A stretch of 64,000 nucleotides of DNA from Dongshaea marina (GTDB taxonomy: Bacteria > Pseudomonadota > Gammaproteobacteria > Enterobacterales > Aeromonadaceae): NCBI RefSeq assembly GCF_003072645.1, contig NZ_CP028897.1, positions 1,129,658 through 1,193,657 of the forward strand, given 5' to 3'. Positions 56,477 to 64,000 of the stretch are shown piece after piece. The translations under genes and the position numbers were made by a program. Position 1 is the first letter of the stretch. Each line of letters starts with the position of its first letter. The notes below the pieces were generated by a model. The model saw only the letters and a program-made list of their open reading frames with translations, searched no databases and had not been told where the DNA came from.

Positions 56477-57488
56477 TAGAGGGTTCTCCCGGCAGCTTCA
56501 ACAAAGGGGCGTAACTCGTTTACCAGCTGGGCATACTGCTCAGGAGTCAGTGATTGGTGGCCGTCTGATAAGGCTTCTGACGGGTTGGGATGGGTCTCGA
56601 CTATAACTCCATCGGCGCCAACGGCGGCAGCCGCGCGGGCCAGTGGGATCACCAGCTCGCGAATGCCGGTGCCATGGCTTGGGTCCACCAGAACCGGCAG
56701 GTGAGACTTTTGCTTGAGCAGGGCGACGGCGTTGAGGTCCAGTGTGTTGCGGGTAGCGGTCTCATAGGTACGAATGCCGCGCTCGCACAGGATGATCTGG
56801 TTGTTGCCGGCGTTACTGATATATTCGGCGGCCAGCAGAAGCTCTTCGATGGTGGCACTCATGCCGCGCTTAAGCAGCACAGGGGTGTTGGTTTTACCAA
56901 CGGCTTCCAGCAGGCGGAAGTTTTGCATGTTGCGGGCCCCGACCTGCAGGCAGTCAACATAATCACACATCATCTCGACATCGTTGGCGTCAATCACCTC
57001 AGAGATGGTGGGCAGCTGATACTCGCGATTGACCTCTTTGAGGAGCTCTAGTCCTTCTTTACCCAGTCCCTGGAAGGCGTAGGGGCTGGTTCTTGGCTTG
57101 AATGCCCCGCCACGAATGGCGTGGGAGCCCTCGGCCTTGAGCAGTTTGGCAACCTCATGCATCTGCTCGCGATTCTCAACGGCGCAGGGACCGCCAATCA
57201 GGGTAAAGTGATTGCCACCCACCGTGGTGTTACCGATCCGTACCAGGGTATCGTGGGGTTGAAATTCGCGGCTGACCCGCTTGTACTTGGAGAGAATAGG
57301 CTTTAATGAGTCGACACACTCGTGGGAGTCCAGATGAAGTTTTTCCAATATCCGTTCATCGCCGAGGGCTCCCAAAACAATTCGTTCGGTGCCTGGCATG
57401 TAGAGGGGGTTAGACCGCTCTGCTCTATCTTGGCCAGAAGTTGTTTGGCATCTTGTTCGGTGGCTTGTGGCTTGAGCACGATAATCAT
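56476..57488 (-). pseudogene. 3-deoxy-7-phosphoheptulonate synthase, type I-beta, apparent frameshift
   Basis: The natural start is ATG 57488 behind AAGGA: MIIVLKPQATEQDAKQLLAKIEQSGLTP is the ferredoxin-like regulatory domain of type I-beta DAHP synthases. The frame breaks at the C5 run (GGGGG at 57405-57409 on the plus strand); one more C restores LTP-LYMPGTERIVLGALGDE and the catalytic barrel ([49 protein letters not shown]). About 337 residues when repaired. First enzyme of the shikimate pathway, placed as first gene of the trp operon, so it is presumably controlled by Trp attenuation. Confidence 0.9.
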
Positions 57489-57599
57489 AATTGAGTTCCT
57501 TGTGTTTAAGTGACTTGGGTTGTTATTTCGCTTCAGGTCACATTCGCCATCGTTGCTGTGTCATTTGTGGTTTCATCAAAGTCTCTTTTCACCGATAAT

Positions 57600-57630
57600 A
57601 AAAAAGCCCGCTATCGCTAGCGGGCTTTTT
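57600..57630 (-). terminator. trp operon attenuator terminator
   Basis: A GC-rich stem AAAAAGCCCGCTA/TAGCGGGCTTTTT (57601-57613 with 57618-57630), loop TCGC. On the minus strand it follows the trp leader peptide and precedes the DAHP synthase start. The 5' arm on the minus strand can alternatively pair with GCGGGC in the leader (57678-57683), the expected antiterminator. Confidence 0.9.
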
Positions 57631-57655
57631 TGGGTTTCGTCTGTCTGGTATTTAC

Positions 57656-57739
57656 TTAGGACATGGCAAAACGGAGCGCCCGCAATTTTGAGGGTACCCA
57701 CCACCAGAAAAATTCAGTTTTGAATTGTGAATTTGCCAT
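57656..57739 (-). CDS. trpL: trp operon leader peptide with three tandem Trp codons
   Basis: 27 codons, ATG at 57739, TAA at 57658-57656. The peptide starts MANSQFKTEFFWWWVPS, with three consecutive TGG codons at positions 12-14 (57706-57698), and ends RFAMS. The GCGGGC antiterminator arm lies 15 bases downstream of the last Trp codon, so a ribosome stalled at WWW would leave it free to block the terminator. This is classic Trp attenuation. The ribosome site is weak (AGC AAAACG before ATG). Confidence 0.9.
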   Translation of the reverse strand: MANSQFKTEFFWWWVPSKLRALRFAMS

Positions 57740-57778
57740 ATCGTTTTGCTAAAAGTCTCGTTTCAAGTTACCCCTAAA

Positions 57779-57807
57779 GTAGAACGATAAATTGGGTCCT
57801 GTGTCAA
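57779..57807 (-). promoter_or_regulatory. probable trp operon promoter
   Basis: On the minus strand TTGACA (57807-57802) is followed after 17 bases by TTCTAC (57784-57779), a fair sigma-70 promoter located about 40 bases upstream of trpL. A TrpR-like operator (ACTAGT half sites) is not seen. Confidence 0.6.
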
Positions 57808-57829
57808 GAAAAAAAATAGGGAAGGCTAA

Positions 57830-58690
57830 ATGATCATCGATCTGCATTGCCATAGTAGTGCATCCGACGGGCGGCTGGAGCCCGCAGAGCTGGCGCGTTA
57901 CGCGGTCGAAAAAGGGGTTGGGATCTTGGCGCTCACTGACCATGACACCACGGATGGCATTGAGATTGCTCAATCTTGTATCCAGGATGAAAAGCTTCCT
58001 TTGACTCTGGTTCCCGGGATTGAGCTCTCGACTCGCTGGCATGGCTTTGAGATCCATGTGGTGGGATTAAATATCGCTCCTGAAAACCCGTTACTCAAGA
58101 CCTTTGTGGCCGAGCAGCAGAGATTTCGAAGGCTGCGCAGTGAAAAAATTTGTGAAAAGTTGTTCAAGGCCGGCTTTACCGGTATCCATGAGGCGATGCA
58201 GCCCCTGATGGATAAGCAGATGGTGACCCGGGCCCACTTTGCTCGCTATATCAAAGAATTAGGTGTGGTGAGTAATATTCAACAGGCGTTTGATCTTTAT
58301 CTGGGGCGTAAGAAGCGCTGCTGGGTATCACCACAATGGCCGGAGATCCCGGCGGCAATCGAGGCGATTCACCAGGCCGGAGGCTCTGCGGTGCTGGCGC
58401 ATCCGGCAGGCTATGATCTCTCGGGCAAGTGGATTCGCCGTCTGGTTGATACTTTTAGCCAGGCCGGGGGGGATGCGATGGAGGTGGTCTCTTTGCAGCA
58501 GGCACCAAACACCCGGCAGTATCTGTGTGAGCTTAGCCAAACCTTTGGGCTCAAGGGCTCTATGGGATCGGACTTTCACTATGTTACCCCCTGGATAGAC
58601 CTTGGCAAGACACTCTATTTACCGGAGAATATACCGCCCGTCTGGAATGATTGGGACGCGTATCGCGACATTTTTATGGAGGACGCATGA
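57830..58690 (+). CDS. PHP-domain 5'-3' exoribonuclease/phosphatase (RnmAB/TrpH-like, YciV)
   Basis: 286 residues. IDLHCHSSASDG and LALTDHDTTDGIEIA give the HxH and DH metal ligands of the PHP domain; GIELSTRW, MVTRAHFARYI, VLAHPAGYDL and GSDFHYVTP supply the rest. In E. coli the orthologue YciV (RnmAB) matures 5S and 23S rRNA 5' ends and hydrolyses 3',5'-bisphosphates. It is divergent from the trp operon as in many gammaproteobacteria (hence the older name trpH). Confidence 0.92.
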   Translation: MIIDLHCHSSASDGRLEPAELARYAVEKGVGILALTDHDTTDGIEIAQSCIQDEKLPLTLVPGIELSTRWHGFEIHVVGLNIAPENPLLKTFVAEQQRFRRLRSEKICEKLFKAGFTGIHEAMQPLMDKQMVTRAHFARYIKELGVVSNIQQAFDLYLGRKKRCWVSPQWPEIPAAIEAIHQAGGSAVLAHPAGYDLSGKWIRRLVDTFSQAGGDAMEVVSLQQAPNTRQYLCELSQTFGLKGSMGSDFHYVTPWIDLGKTLYLPENIPPVWNDWDAYRDIFMEDA

Positions 58691-59306
58691 GCCAGTTTTT
58701 TATATACATCCGGATAATCCTCAGCAACGCCTGATCAGTCAGGCGGTGGCGATGATCCGCAATGGCGCGGTAATCGTTTACCCAACCGATTCCGGATATG
58801 CGCTGGGTTGCCTGCTGGGGGATAAGCAGGCCCTGGAGCAGATCTGCCGCATTCGTAAGATTGAAAAAGATCATAACTTTACCCTGGTGTGCCGGGATCT
58901 CTCTGAGCTCTCTTTGTATGCCCGGGTGGATAACCAGGCGTTTCGCCTGATCAAGAACGCGACCCCCGGTCCCTATACCTTTATCTTGCAGGCGACCAAA
59001 GAGGTGCCGCGGCGCCTGATGAACCCCAAGAAAAAAACCATAGGGATCCGGGTACCGGAAAACCAGATTGCCCAGGCTTTGCTGGAGGCTTTGGGTGAGC
59101 CACTGATGTCGACCTCGCTGATCCTACCGGGTAGCGAGATGGCTGAGTTTGATCCCGAAGAGATCCGCGAAAAGCTCGAGCATCAGGTGGGGTTGATTAT
59201 TCATGGCGGTCACCTGGGCGAGCATCCAACGACTGTGATTGATTTCTCCGAAGGTGATGCGATTGTTCGCCGGGTGGGTGCCGGCGATCCGAGTGCGTTT
59301 GAATAA
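58686..59306 (+). pseudogene. yciO: YciO (Sua5/YciO/YrdC family), apparent frameshift at start
   Basis: ATG 58686 begins MSQFF as in E. coli YciO, but the T6 run (58696-58701) shifts the frame; one more T restores MSQFFYIHPDNPQQRLISQAV, followed by VYPTDSGYALGCLLGDKQA and the long conserved body to 59306. The body itself is open and intact (about 207 residues repaired). Family members bind ATP and threonylcarbamate-like ligands; YciO itself has weak or unclear Sua5 activity. ATG 58686 overlaps the PHP gene stop. Confidence 0.88.
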
Positions 59307-60108
59307 TGGATGATTGCACTGCGCCATTGGCGTTAGTGGCAGGAAAGCCTTATCTCGAAACGCCCAAGGATCTGTTTATTCCCCCGAGGCCCTCAAAGTT
59401 TTTCTGGAGATCTTTGAGGGGCCCTTGGATCTGTTGCTCTATCTCATTCGCCGTCAGCACCTGGATATTCTGAATCTGCCGATCGCTAAGATCACCGAGC
59501 AGTATATGGAGTATGTCGAGCTGATGAATCAGCTCGATCTGGAGCTGGTGGCCGAATACCTGGTTATGGCGGCCTGGCTGGCGGAGATCAAATCCAGGAT
59601 GCTGCTTCCCAAGCCCCCGGCCGAGGAGGATGAGGAGACAGAGGATCCCAGGCTGCTGTTAATTAAACGTCTGCAGGAGTATGAGCTCTTCAAACAGGCG
59701 GCAATGGACTTAGACGAAGTGCCACGGCTGGAGCGGGATCATTTTGTCGCCCGGGTGCAACCCTGTAAGCAGGTTGAGGGGATGGTGGTACTGGCTCCGG
59801 ATGTCGCCCTCAAGGAGCTGGCTCTCGGGATGGAGCGGATGCTGGAGCGGATAGCTCAGCTTGAGACCCATCAGGTCAGTCGTGAGCAGCTCTCCACCCG
59901 GGAGAAGATGAGTGAGATCCTGTCACTCCTCAAGCCGGGCAGCCTGTTTGAGTACCAACAGGTGCTAAAACCAGAGGAAGGACGACGGGGAGTTGTGGTA
60001 ACCTTGCTCGCCTTGTTAGAGCTGGTGCGCGGGGAGTTGATCCAGGTGATGCAATCGGAGCCCTTTGGTCACCTTCATTTCGGATTAGTGGATAAACATG
60101 AGTCCTGA
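59306..60108 (+). pseudogene. scpA: segregation and condensation protein A, apparent frameshift
   Basis: ATG 59306 overlaps the yciO stop (TAATG) and starts MDDCTAPLALVAGKPYLETPKDLFIPP, then the frame is lost at CCCCC (59381-59385). One added C restores DLFIPPEALKVFLEIFEGPLDLLLYLI, the canonical ScpA N-terminus. The rest is intact: EYLVMAAWLAEIKSRMLLP and the C-terminal winged helix (VTLLALLELVRGELIQV). ScpA is the kleisin that bridges Smc/MukB-type heads with ScpB. Without repair, only a poor TTG at 59314 would start the downstream frame. About 268 residues. Confidence 0.88.
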
Positions 60109-60670
60109 GCTATCGAGAATCAAGGCGCTGATCGAGGCGACCCTTTTTGTCGCAACTCGTCCGATGAGTGCTGAACAACTAGCCAAAACCGTGCTGGCAG
60201 ATTACTCTGTGCCGGTTAAAGCCATTGAATCTGTACTGCAGGAGCTCGGCGATGATTATCGGGATCGCGGCGTCTATCTGCAGCAAACTGCATCCGGCTA
60301 CAGATTTCAGACTCAACAAGAGCTTGCCGGCGATCTCAGTCGTTTATGGCAGGAGAAGGCGCCCCGCTACTCGCGGGCGACCATTGAAACACTGGCGCTG
60401 ATCGCCTATCGCCAACCCATCACCCGGGGCGAAATCGAGGCGGTGCGGGGCGTGAGTGTCAGCAGCACCATTATGACCACTCTCAAGGAACGAGGCTGGA
60501 TCCGGATCGTGGGCCATAAAGAGGTGCCCGGTCGGCCGGCACTCTATGCCACCACCAAAACCTTTTTAGACTATTTTAATATGCAACAGCTGGAGCAGTT
60601 ACCAGAGTTGGATTCTGAAATGCTCGCCAAGCTCTCTGCTATTGAGCAGAGCGCTGTGAGTGATAGCTGA
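60098..60670 (+). CDS. scpB: segregation and condensation protein B
   Basis: 190 residues. [23 protein letters not shown] and [57 protein letters not shown] show the two winged-helix domains of ScpB. Forms the ScpAB complex in chromosome segregation. Overlaps scpA by 11 bases; the end overlaps the region before rluB. Confidence 0.95.
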   Translation: MSPELSRIKALIEATLFVATRPMSAEQLAKTVLADYSVPVKAIESVLQELGDDYRDRGVYLQQTASGYRFQTQQELAGDLSRLWQEKAPRYSRATIETLALIAYRQPITRGEIEAVRGVSVSSTIMTTLKERGWIRIVGHKEVPGRPALYATTKTFLDYFNMQQLEQLPELDSEMLAKLSAIEQSAVSDS

Positions 60671-60692
60671 TAAACGTAGGCAAATAAACCTG

Positions 60693-61583
60693 ATGAGTGA
60701 AAAGTTACAGAAAGTGCTGGCACGTGCCGGCCATGGCTCGCGTCGTGAGATGGAGGCCTTGATCGCTGCAGGTCGGGTCAGTATTGATGGTACGGTTGCT
60801 AAGTTGGGCGATCGGATCGAAGAGGATGCCCTGGTGCGCATCGATGGTAATAAGGTTCCTCTGCAAAGCCGCGAAGAGGTGGTTTGCCGGGTCCTCGCCT
60901 ACCACAAGCCGGAAGGGGAGGTCTGTACCCGCAGCGACCCTGAGGGGCGGCCTACCGTGTTTGACCGTTTGCCTAAACTCAAAGATTCCCGCTGGGTTTC
61001 TGTGGGGCGCCTGGATATCAACACTTCAGGCCTGTTGCTTTTCACCACGGATGGTGAACTGGCAAATCGCCTGATGCACCCGAGTCATGAAGTTGAGCGT
61101 GAGTATGCGGTACGGGTGTTTGGTGAGATCACCGACCAAGACTTTAAAGGCCTGCTGAAAGGGGTTCAGCTTGAAGATGGCATGGCCTCTTTCAAGACGA
61201 TCCGCGATGCCGGAGGTGAAGGTCTCAATCACTGGTACAATGTGACCCTGACCGAGGGGCGTAACCGTGAAGTGCGTCGCCTGTGGGAGTCGATTGAAGG
61301 GGTCAAGGTAAGCCGATTGATCCGGGTTCGTTACGGTGATATTGGCCTGGATCGCACCCTGCCGGTTGGTGGCTGGGGAGAGCTGACACTGGAGCAGGTC
61401 AACTACCTGCGAACCAAAGTTCAGCTGGGTAATGAGACCCGGACCAAGCTTGAGATTGATTCAGATAATAAGCGCAAGCGCTACAAGCAGGCTGCGCAGA
61501 TCCGCCGCTCGGTGCGTCGCCATCAGCGCGCTCGCCAGCAGGAGCGTTCACGCACCAGCCAGCGCAAGCGGGTGCGTAAGTAA
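60693..61583 (+). CDS. rluB: 23S rRNA pseudouridine2605 synthase
   Basis: 296 residues from ATG 60693 (an upstream in-frame ATT/ATG-less extension to 60660 is rejected). An S4 domain ([22 protein letters not shown]) is followed by the RsuA/RluB catalytic block [28 protein letters not shown] with the catalytic aspartate, and a Lys/Arg-rich C-terminal tail that is typical of RluB. Modifies helix 90 of 23S rRNA. Conserved partner of scpB in gammaproteobacteria. Confidence 0.94.
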   Translation: MSEKLQKVLARAGHGSRREMEALIAAGRVSIDGTVAKLGDRIEEDALVRIDGNKVPLQSREEVVCRVLAYHKPEGEVCTRSDPEGRPTVFDRLPKLKDSRWVSVGRLDINTSGLLLFTTDGELANRLMHPSHEVEREYAVRVFGEITDQDFKGLLKGVQLEDGMASFKTIRDAGGEGLNHWYNVTLTEGRNREVRRLWESIEGVKVSRLIRVRYGDIGLDRTLPVGGWGELTLEQVNYLRTKVQLGNETRTKLEIDSDNKRKRYKQAAQIRRSVRRHQRARQQERSRTSQRKRVRK

Positions 61584-61590
61584 TTTTGTG

Positions 61591-61613
61591 AGGGGGCTTT
61601 CGCCCCCTTTTCT
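61591..61613 (+). terminator. intrinsic terminator after rluB
   Basis: AGGGGGC/GCCCCCT (61591-61597 with 61602-61608), 4-base loop, followed by a T-rich tract, 8 bases past the rluB stop. Confidence 0.88.
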
Positions 61614-61802
61614 TTGCCAGCGATTCGTCCACTTTTAAATCACGTCGACTCTCTTCCTCTCATTTACCTTTAAGGGCTTTGAGCCAATCGAGAAGGTTCA
61701 CTATAAGGGGCACCATGTGTTGGTGATGGCTGCAGAGCTTAGCTGAGGCTATAGCTCGGATCCGCTATACTTCTTTTTTCTCATTTTTCAGGAAGAATCA
61801 TC

Positions 61803-62108
61803 ATGAGTCAGACCGTCGTATGTGTCGCAACTTTTATCGCAAACCAGGGGGAGGCAGCCTCCCTTCATCAGGCACTACAGGCTCTGGTTGAGCCGACCCG
61901 CAGCGAAGCAGGATGTCAGAGCTATGTTCTGCATCAGGGGATTGATAATCCCGGACTATTCACCATGATTGAGCATTTTGAAGATATGGCCGCTTTTGAG
62001 CTTCACTCAAGCCAGCCTTACCTTGAGAGCTTCAAGGCTCAGTGTGGCGAGTGGGTGGAATCAGTTTCGGTGAATCTGCACCGGATTGCAGATCCTACGT
62101 CGGCGTAA
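61803..62108 (+). CDS. ABM-domain protein (quinol monooxygenase-like)
   Basis: 101 residues. VVCVATFIANQGEAASLHQALQALVEPTRSEAGCQSYVLHQGIDNPGLFTMIEHFEDMAAFELHSSQPYLESF is the antibiotic biosynthesis monooxygenase/YgiN-like fold, with conserved EAGCxxY and H-S-x-P-Y motifs. Small dimeric ferredoxin-like protein; possible role in quinone or small-molecule oxidation. Stand-alone gene with an AGGAAG site upstream. Confidence 0.87.
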   Translation: MSQTVVCVATFIANQGEAASLHQALQALVEPTRSEAGCQSYVLHQGIDNPGLFTMIEHFEDMAAFELHSSQPYLESFKAQCGEWVESVSVNLHRIADPTSA

Positions 62109-62152
62109 AGGCATTGGCGATATCTCGCTGATGATTTAGCGAGGCTGAATGA

Positions 62153-63131
62153 TTTGACCTGCGGTCAGCTTTTGTGCCTATGACACAACTGTCCGGCCGC
62201 GGGCTTCGGGTCAGGGGGACTGCTCACCCAGTCCCCCTACCAACCCTGAGGGTGCCCCTCGATTCGTGGAAATCCTGAAAATCACTTACTCTTTGAAGCT
62301 CAGCATAGACACGCCGTCCTTGGCGTGGCTATGCACTCATGGCGTCCTGCCATTCGGCTTCACTCGTATTATGATTTTCAGGCACGAATCAAAAGGGGGA
62401 GAGAGCCTGTGAGTTAGCGCAGTGATGATATCTACAGATTTATTCTATTCAGGGTCTTTGCTCTGAGAACATAAATAGGCAGGAACTTCTTAATATTATC
62501 ACTGATGCTGAGTCGAAGAGGGAAGTTAACTCCCCCGTGAGCGAGCCTTGGGTGAGCTATATAGGTTTGTTGTTTCATCTCGAGGCAGGATGCCGAGCCA
62601 CGCAGGTCGATGTCGGGAACATCGTTCCGAAGTGAGTTTTTGATTACTTTTGGCGATACAAAAGTAATGTGCAGCCGGCACCCCGGCGAATGCAGCGCAG
62701 CTGCAAGAAAGCCATCCGTAGGATAAAGATCGACGTAGTTTGACCTACGGTCAGCAGTTTTGTGCCTATGACACAACTGTCCGGCCTCGGACTGCGGGTT
62801 AGGGGGACTGCTCACCCAGTCCCCCTAACAACCACGAGGGTGCCCCCTGATTCGCATTACTCCTCAGAATAACTGGTTCTTTGTGGTACGCAGATACGGG
62901 CGCCCCTGCCCGGTTCTGCTTTCAGGATATCCATATCCTTCACCCTTAAATCCCTGCGCGATTCTTCTGTGCGAATTAAAGGGGAAGTTAAACCCCGTGA
63001 GTGAGCGCTGAGGTGTGCTATTTTTCTGGGAATTTGTTCCTTTCGAGGCAGGATGCCGAGAGGCGCAGCTCTGCGGAGGGACTCGCAGCGCGGAGCGAAC
63101 TTTTGGTTACTTTTCTTGACAGAAAAGTGAC
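62153..63131. repeat. two diverged copies of a composite non-coding repeat
   Basis: A 114-base block at 62153-62266 (TTTGACCTGCGGTCAG...GTGCCCCTCGATTCG) recurs at 62739-62854. A second block at 62520-62668 (GGGAAGTTAA..., GAGGCAGGATGCCGAG, palindromic TTACTTTTG...CAAAAGTAA) recurs at 62982-63131. The order block1-block2 is repeated, with about 120 extra bases between the blocks in the first copy. The stretch 62109-63379 has no credible gene; short open frames there lack any family resemblance. Confidence 0.8.
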
Positions 63132-63379
63132 TCGCCGTTCGGGCGAGACCGACAATTGCCACGTAGTGGCAAAAAGCTATCCGCAGGATATAAATGGTTC
63201 ACTTAGCTACAAGCGAACCAAGCAGCAAACTAGCCGCTCCACTGCTAAGTGGGGGGATGGGGAGTCCTCCCCATCCAAGCTTCTTACGCAGGATATGAAA
63301 ATAGCTGTAGCTATGGGCGTAGCTCGTCTCATCCCAGCACGCAAGCAACGATCCTGGTGTTGAGTGGGCTAAGCGATGT

Positions 63380-64000
63380 TTAGTCCAAAGAGCTAAGTTT
63401 AGTCAGAGTGTCGTGTGTTTGCTTATCTAGCATAATGTTTTCAGCTGCAATATTGTCATTTAGATAGGCTAAGGTACGGCTACCCGGTATAGGGATAATA
63501 TCTATAGGTTGATCTTGTAGAAGCCAGGCTAAAGCTAATTGCGCTGAGGTATGCCCTGTTTCTTTTGATTGTTTGAGCAGATGTGCTATCAGATTTTTGT
63601 GGGTCTCTAGCCTGTCTGTATACCCTGGTAGAGCTAGACGAAGGTCATCCCCATTTAGCGATTGGATGTCAGAACATTGTCCGGTGAGTGCGCCACGCCC
63701 TAATGGGCTATAGGCAACAAAGCCGATTCCCAGCTCTTTCAAACAGGGGAATAATGCTTGAGATTCAGGGGCCCAGAGTGAGTACTCATTCTGGATCACT
63801 GTGATGGGGTGGATTTCATGAGCACGCTTTAGCATATCCTCATCAAGCACGTTAGACAGCCCAATATATTTAACTTTTCCAGCTTTCACCAAGTCACTTA
63901 AAGCTTGCATGGTTTCTTCAATTGGTGTTTTGCCATCATGACTGTGTAGATAATAAATATCCAGGTAGTCAGTTTTCAAATATTGCAAGCTTTGATCACA
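63380..64000 (-). CDS. aldo/keto reductase, 5' end beyond the window
   Basis: Partial protein, at least 206 residues, open through the right edge. LKTDYLDIYYLHSHDGKTPIEETMQALSDLVKAGKVKYIGLSNV, IQNEYSLWAPE, GFVAYSPLGRGALTGQ and IPIPGSRTLAYLNDN are standard aldo/keto reductase signatures (catalytic His in LHSHD, C-terminal NADPH-binding PGSR). The catalytic tyrosine region lies outside the window. Similar to YajO/YakC-like NADPH-dependent reductases of unknown substrate. Confidence 0.9.
   Translation of the reverse strand, partial: CDQSLQYLKTDYLDIYYLHSHDGKTPIEETMQALSDLVKAGKVKYIGLSNVLDEDMLKRAHEIHPITVIQNEYSLWAPESQALFPCLKELGIGFVAYSPLGRGALTGQCSDIQSLNGDDLRLALPGYTDRLETHKNLIAHLLKQSKETGHTSAQLALAWLLQDQPIDIIPIPGSRTLAYLNDNIAAENIMLDKQTHDTLTKLSSLD

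Noticed and set aside
62432-63363. Several 100-127-codon frames in the terminal repeat region
   Set aside because: They fall in repeated non-coding DNA, differ between the two repeat copies and show no protein family.

Overview
The window reads as chromosomal DNA of a gammaproteobacterium. The evidence is conserved gene order: nrdR-ribD-ribE-ribBA-ribH-nusB-thiL, yggE next to serA, a trp operon with fused trpCF and a trp leader peptide, and PHP/yciO/scpA/scpB/rluB. Protein similarity judged by eye points to the Vibrionales/Aeromonadales/Alteromonadales side of the class; the genus cannot be fixed from this sequence alone.

Layout. 1-8.5 kb is housekeeping: a periplasmic solute-binding protein, arsC, the riboflavin operon with nusB and thiL, a TrmB-like methyltransferase and a small DUF3802-like gene. 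8.7-17.7 kb is an accessory island: a 1455-residue exported RHS-repeat protein with an AT-rich variable C-terminal tail, then an array of small AT-rich, mostly membrane-protein genes that look like immunity genes or their remnants. One of these is split by an IS200/IS605 element whose transposase carries an amber stop. 17.8-20.1 kb holds yggE and serA.

20.3-43.8 kb is a surface-polysaccharide locus: wecA, a JUMPstart/ops element (RfaH loading site), a wzi-like gene, an SLBB export protein, a Wzz, an acyl-carrier module (ACP, SDR, AMP ligase, hexapeptide acyltransferase), two DegT-family proteins (one without the catalytic lysine), Wzx, an FnlA-type dehydratase, a decayed IS5 scar, glycosyltransferases, a Wzy-like protein and rmlBDAC for dTDP-rhamnose. 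From about 26.9 to 39.6 kb the DNA is strikingly AT-rich, consistent with horizontal acquisition. 43.8-49.5 kb holds yciI, rpiA, a HepT/MntA pair, yciB, a YefM/YoeB pair, a ComEA-like protein, a hydrolase with a divergent HxlR regulator and a YciA-like thioesterase.

49.7-57.8 kb is a leftward tryptophan operon: trpL attenuator, type I-beta DAHP synthase, trpE, trpG, trpD, trpCF, trpB, trpA. Diverging from it are the PHP-domain gene, yciO, scpA, scpB and rluB. The end holds an ABM-domain gene, about 1.3 kb of non-coding diverged repeats and a partial aldo/keto reductase.

Quality note: four otherwise well-conserved genes (wzi-like, DAHP synthase, yciO, scpA) are each broken by an apparent one-base loss in a homopolymer run. 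This shared signature looks more like consensus error than four independent mutations, but raw reads are needed to decide.
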